Of a stretch of 7,099 nucleotides of DNA, positions 6,643 to 7,099 are shown one piece after another. The DNA lies in the NCBI GenBank assembly GCA_000715855.1, contig KL571345.1, positions 4,039 to 11,137 on the forward strand, in the 5' to 3' direction. The notes beneath the pieces were generated by a model. That model was not told the DNA's origin, made no database searches, and saw only the letters and a program-made list of their open reading frames with translations. The position numbers and the translations under genes are program-made. Position 1 is the stretch's first letter. The number at the start of each line of letters is the position of its first letter. This DNA is from Actinoplanes liguriensis. GTDB lineage: Bacteria > Actinomycetota > Actinomycetes > Mycobacteriales > Micromonosporaceae.

Positions 6643-6678
6643 TCAGGATCCGCCCGAGGCGGAGGCGTGATCAGCTGA
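6424..6678 (+). pseudogene. Decayed 3' part of a small gene (no start codon)
   Basis: Reading from 6424 gives an open frame with protein-like content (RPDFISTTTCRIDLWAVEG, then FERYDVMMLDEAGRNLIGLG, then RDGSPEQITRLLRPCFEALI). Codon third positions are GC-rich (about 80 percent over 51 codons counted by eye) and second positions are not, the pattern of coding DNA. The frame is closed upstream by TGA at 6421-6423, and no ATG, GTG or TTG occurs before ATG 6508. The frame before that TGA (ATG 6346 onward) does not look like protein. This suggests a 5'-truncated gene rather than a short intact one. The last residues (from about 6640) run into the convergent flavin monooxygenase gene and are probably not original. 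A 56-residue ORF from ATG 6508 is the only intact alternative. Family not recognised. Confidence 0.35.
6567..6595. terminator. Strong hairpin between convergent genes, possible two-way terminator
   Basis: Perfect 10-bp arms, GCCGGAGCAG (6567-6576) and CTGCTCCGGC (6586-6595), with a 9-base loop. It lies about 50 bases past the stop of the minus-strand flavin monooxygenase and after the plus-strand genes. Neither side has a T-tract, and it overlaps the coding-like remnant, so it may be chance structure. Confidence 0.3.
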
Positions 6679-7099
6679 TGCCCGTACGGCGGGGATCAGG
6701 GCGCTGATCCGCTCGAGCTGGTCGCGCTGGGAGTGCAGGTCCAGAGCGCCCAGGCGGACGACGATGTGGCGTGCGCCGGCGGCGACGTACCGGGCCAGCG
6801 CCTCATGGACCTGCTCGGCCGAGCCGGTGACGACCGCCTGGATCTTTTCCAGCTCCTCCAGCGGCATGCCGTAGCCGGCCCGCGCGTAGTCGTCCAGCGC
6901 CCGGCGACCGGCCTCGACCCCCTCGTCGACCCGTACGGAGATGAACAGTGCAGGGGTGATGTCCTCGGGGCTGCGACCGGCGTCGGCCGCCGCCCTCCGG
7001 ACGTCCACCAAGCCGGACGCGTAGTCGGCCGGGTCGGGCGGGTAGGGCAGCCATCCGTCGTACATGCGGCCGGTGCGAGCCAGCGCGGCGGGGGCCGCG
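6643..7099 (-). CDS. Luciferase-like (LLM) flavin-dependent monooxygenase, C-terminal part
   Basis: About 151 residues are visible; the frame is open to the window edge, so the N-terminal part and start lie outside. The segment AALARTGRMYDGWLPYPPDP is the typical conserved turn of F420- or FMN-dependent luciferase-family oxidoreductases (usual form AALRRAGRLGDGWLP). It is followed by the helix VRRAAADAGRSPEDI, a strand (PALFISVRVD), a helix pair, and the closing VVTGSAEQVHEALARYVAAGARHIVVRLGA, where the TGS.EQV...L..YV.AGA pattern is the family's C-terminal signature. The substrate and the cofactor (F420 or FMN) cannot be told from this part. The methionine at 7065 lies inside the conserved segment and is not the start. 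It is convergent with the genes to its left and unrelated to the xylan locus. Confidence 0.85.
   Translation of the reverse strand, partial: AAPAALARTGRMYDGWLPYPPDPADYASGLVDVRRAAADAGRSPEDITPALFISVRVDEGVEAGRRALDDYARAGYGMPLEELEKIQAVVTGSAEQVHEALARYVAAGARHIVVRLGALDLHSQRDQLERISALIPAVRASADHASASGGS

Overview
The window is high-GC DNA with strongly GC-ended codons, GTG starts, sparse intergenic AT and Streptomyces-like secreted xylan enzymes. This points to a filamentous actinomycete. Micromonosporaceae (for example Actinoplanes or Micromonospora) is my best guess; it is an inference from gene content, not a measured placement.

Layout. Positions 1-572 (minus) hold the N-terminal part of a secreted GH10 endo-xylanase, cut by the window edge. 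Positions 573-922 are an intergenic stretch with a strong terminator for the next gene and several CGAAACTT-type boxes in front of the xylanase. Positions 923-2398 (minus) encode a secreted two-domain enzyme: a ricin-type CBM13 beta-trefoil followed by a GH62 alpha-L-arabinofuranosidase. A CebR/CelR-like operator lies in its leader. Positions 2597-3967 (minus) encode the most interesting protein: an ECF sigma factor fused in one chain to an anti-sigma-type zinc finger, one membrane helix and an extracytoplasmic AbfB (CBM42-type, arabinofuranose-binding) domain. Positions 3968-4191 form a divergent regulatory region with a perfect 15-bp palindrome and two face-to-face promoters. Positions 4192-5856 (plus) encode an intracellular GH43 beta-xylosidase, probably from a leaderless mRNA. 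Positions 5898-6317 (plus) encode a small protein I do not recognise. Positions 6318-6642 hold the decayed 3' part of another small gene. Positions 6643-7099 (minus) are the C-terminal part of a luciferase-like flavin monooxygenase, cut by the window edge.

How it fits together. Positions 1-5856 form an arabinoxylan-use locus. GH10 cuts the xylan backbone outside the cell, GH62 removes arabinofuranosyl branches outside the cell, and GH43 hydrolyses imported xylo-oligosaccharides inside. The sigma-AbfB fusion is placed to sense arabinofuranosyl branches at the cell surface and pass that signal to transcription without a separate anti-sigma factor. Two further layers can be read in the DNA: a GAAACTTTC-type palindrome family (in front of GH10 and sigma) and a TGGGAGCGCTCCCA-type LacI-family site (in front of GH62). 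From about 5860 onward the genes are unrelated to xylan, and part of that stretch is decayed.
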